A stretch of 64,000 nt of DNA from Fusobacterium mortiferum (lineage in GTDB: Bacteria; Fusobacteriota; Fusobacteriia; Fusobacteriales; Fusobacteriaceae). This document shows positions 62,907 to 64,000 of the stretch, piece after piece. The stretch is from assembly GCF_016900045.1 (NCBI RefSeq), contig NZ_JACSNP010000004.1:62001-126000 (forward strand). Direction: 5' to 3'. Made by a program: the position numbers and the translations under genes. Positions within the stretch are counted from its first letter, which is position 1. Each line of letters starts with the position of its first letter. Under the pieces are notes generated by a model. It saw nothing but the letters and a program-made list of their open reading frames with translations. It was not told the origin of the DNA and ran no database searches.

Positions 62907-63686
62907 CTATCTGACTATTAATTTGTAGACACTTTCAGCCTTTTGAATATCTCCATCTTTTAAGTACATCTCCCTTAATTGTAACAAAATATTCTCATCA
63001 TTACCATTTCTAACAATGTAATCTAAAAGTATCTCCTGAGCCTCTCTATTCATATTATAAAGCTCTACTAAATTTTGAGTATATCTCAATGTGTACTCTT
63101 TATTATCCATAAAAATTGGATAACTCTCTCTCATAAAAGAGTATAACTCCATCTTTTTATCTAACTCTTTTAAAAGCTCCATATTTTTTAAAGTACACTC
63201 CTCATCAAAGCTTTCTCTTTTCATTTTCCTAAATAGCTCATAAGCTTCAATTTTATCTCCAGTTTCATAATTTATTAAAGCCTTTAATTTTAAATAGTAA
63301 TCACTATTAGGATTATAACTTTGACTTACAACATCAAAAACTTTATCATAATCTCTCTCTTTATAGTAAAGAGTTGCTAAGTTTTTTATTGTATTATCAT
63401 CTTTTGGAGATATTTCCAAAGCTTTTGTCCAAAATTCTTTAGCTCTGTTATAATCTCCAAATTGATAGTAACAATATCCCAACTCCTTCAAAAGAATCAA
63501 ATTCTCTGGGTCTAAACTATAAGCTTTTTGATATTCTACCATAGCTTTCTCATACTGTTGCTGTTTAGATAAGTTCACTCCACGTAATATCGAGTACTCT
63601 ATCTCCTTATTATCTTTTTGTGTGTTACTACATCCAAGTAAAAATATTGACAGTCCTAAAAATAGTGTTTTTTGGCTATTTTTCAA
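62907..63686 (-). CDS. TPR-repeat lipoprotein
   Basis: 259 residues. The lipobox is FLLGC-SN at residues 15-20, so the protein is lipid-anchored on the outer face of the membrane. Tetratricopeptide units follow: YEKAMVEYQKAYSLDPEN, GDYNRAKEFWTKALEISPKD, TLYYKERDYDKVFDVVSQSY and weaker ones to the end (GDIQKAESVYKLIV). The start is TTG 63686 with AGGAG nine bases earlier; it overlaps the DUF502 stop by 11 bases, indicating translational coupling. Probably a scaffold for envelope proteins; no enzyme motif. Confidence 0.82.
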   Translation of the reverse strand: MKNSQKTLFLGLSIFLLGCSNTQKDNKEIEYSILRGVNLSKQQQYEKAMVEYQKAYSLDPENLILLKELGYCYYQFGDYNRAKEFWTKALEISPKDDNTIKNLATLYYKERDYDKVFDVVSQSYNPNSDYYLKLKALINYETGDKIEAYELFRKMKRESFDEECTLKNMELLKELDKKMELYSFMRESYPIFMDNKEYTLRYTQNLVELYNMNREAQEILLDYIVRNGNDENILLQLREMYLKDGDIQKAESVYKLIVR

Positions 63687-64000
63687 CCCTCTCTATCTCC
63701 TTTTTCTCTGGTAATATCACTCCACCAGATATTATTAATTTTACAGCATCATCTATTTTAATATCTAAAATTTTTACTTCATCCTCAGGTACTATAATAA
63801 ACATTCCAGAAGTTGGATTTGGAGATGTTGGTATAAAGACATTACACATCTTTTTTCCATTTCCAATAACTTCACTAATTAAAAAGTTATCCTCTGAAGT
63901 TAAAAATCCAATACTATATATACCCTTTCTTGGATATTCTACTATTACAACTTTCTGATATGATTTCTCTCTATCAGACATAGTCAAATCTATTATTTGG
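63676..64000 (-). CDS. DUF502 membrane protein, C-terminal part (cut by window edge)
   Basis: The last 107 codons of a gene that continues past the window end; the frame is open through 64000, so the internal TTG/ATG near 63987 is not the start. VVIVEYPRKGIYSIGFLTSE, FIPTSPNPTSGMFIIVPEDEV and KLIISGGVILPEKK are the hallmarks of the DUF502 family, which has two N-terminal membrane helices (not visible here) and a soluble domain. Function unestablished. It precedes the TPR lipoprotein gene. Confidence 0.83.
   Translation of the reverse strand, partial: QIIDLTMSDREKSYQKVVIVEYPRKGIYSIGFLTSEDNFLISEVIGNGKKMCNVFIPTSPNPTSGMFIIVPEDEVKILDIKIDDAVKLIISGGVILPEKKEIERVEK

Overview
The window looks like chromosomal DNA of a Fusobacterium, most likely one of the larger-genome gut species (mortiferum / varium / ulcerans type). 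This is inferred from very low GC content, strong AGGAGG ribosome sites with frequent TTG starts, anaerobic amino-acid catabolism genes (asparaginase, aspartate ammonia-lyase, DUF4438, UPF0210), HPr, a Ugp-type ABC transporter and a long translation/housekeeping block on the minus strand. I could not run any database search; names rest on motifs I can read.

Layout. 1-4.7 kb: the start of ptsH (HPr, minus strand, cut by the window edge), then an FMN hydroxy-acid dehydrogenase and asparaginase operon, then aspA. 5.0-20.3 kb: an accessory, even more AT-rich defence island. It holds a tightly coupled SIR2 gene + PD-(D/E)XK protein gene pair that I do not recognise as a named system, a 1601-aa single-polypeptide (type ISP-like) restriction-modification enzyme, a divergent UPF1-like SF1 helicase with an N-terminal array of 84-bp repeats, and the remains of a PLD-SNF2 helicase. 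20.4-28.3 kb: two tandem TtcA-like PP-loop proteins; then an orphan response regulator, a 48-aa protein and two giant acyl-ligase/ACP/acyltransferase fusions, with a 103-codon gene between them that carries an in-frame TGA in a UxxC context (probable selenoprotein). 28.3-34.2 kb: metallo-beta-lactamase remnant, MarR regulator with an inverted repeat over its start, DUF4438, ACT + UPF0210 pair, MATE pump, and a 7-alpha-hydroxysteroid-dehydrogenase-like SDR.

34.2-64 kb is mainly minus-strand: chorismate mutase, a frameshifted cstA, an unknown protein and ilvE; argS; a structured RNA best explained as 6S RNA; rarA-hisS-aspS; secG; rpsO; tilS-ftsH; a B12-binding radical SAM protein; mltG; a plus-strand tRNA cluster (Gly-Ala-Met); a PepSY protein; a PHP-domain phosphoesterase with ugpA-E-B-C; rel-tgt; and DUF502 - TPR lipoprotein - apt.

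How the genes fit together: asparaginase followed by aspartase converts Asn to Asp to fumarate plus ammonia; the PHP phosphoesterase plus Ugp transporter probably imports and cleaves glycerol-phosphate compounds; the 20.4-28.3 kb block combines tRNA thiolation-like enzymes, signalling and lipid acylation; the defence island combines restriction with a likely NAD+-depleting SIR2 effector. The best candidates for undescribed biology are the SIR2/PD-(D/E)XK pair (5018-11424), the TGA-containing gene (25447-25758) and the repeat-helicase (16462-19203).
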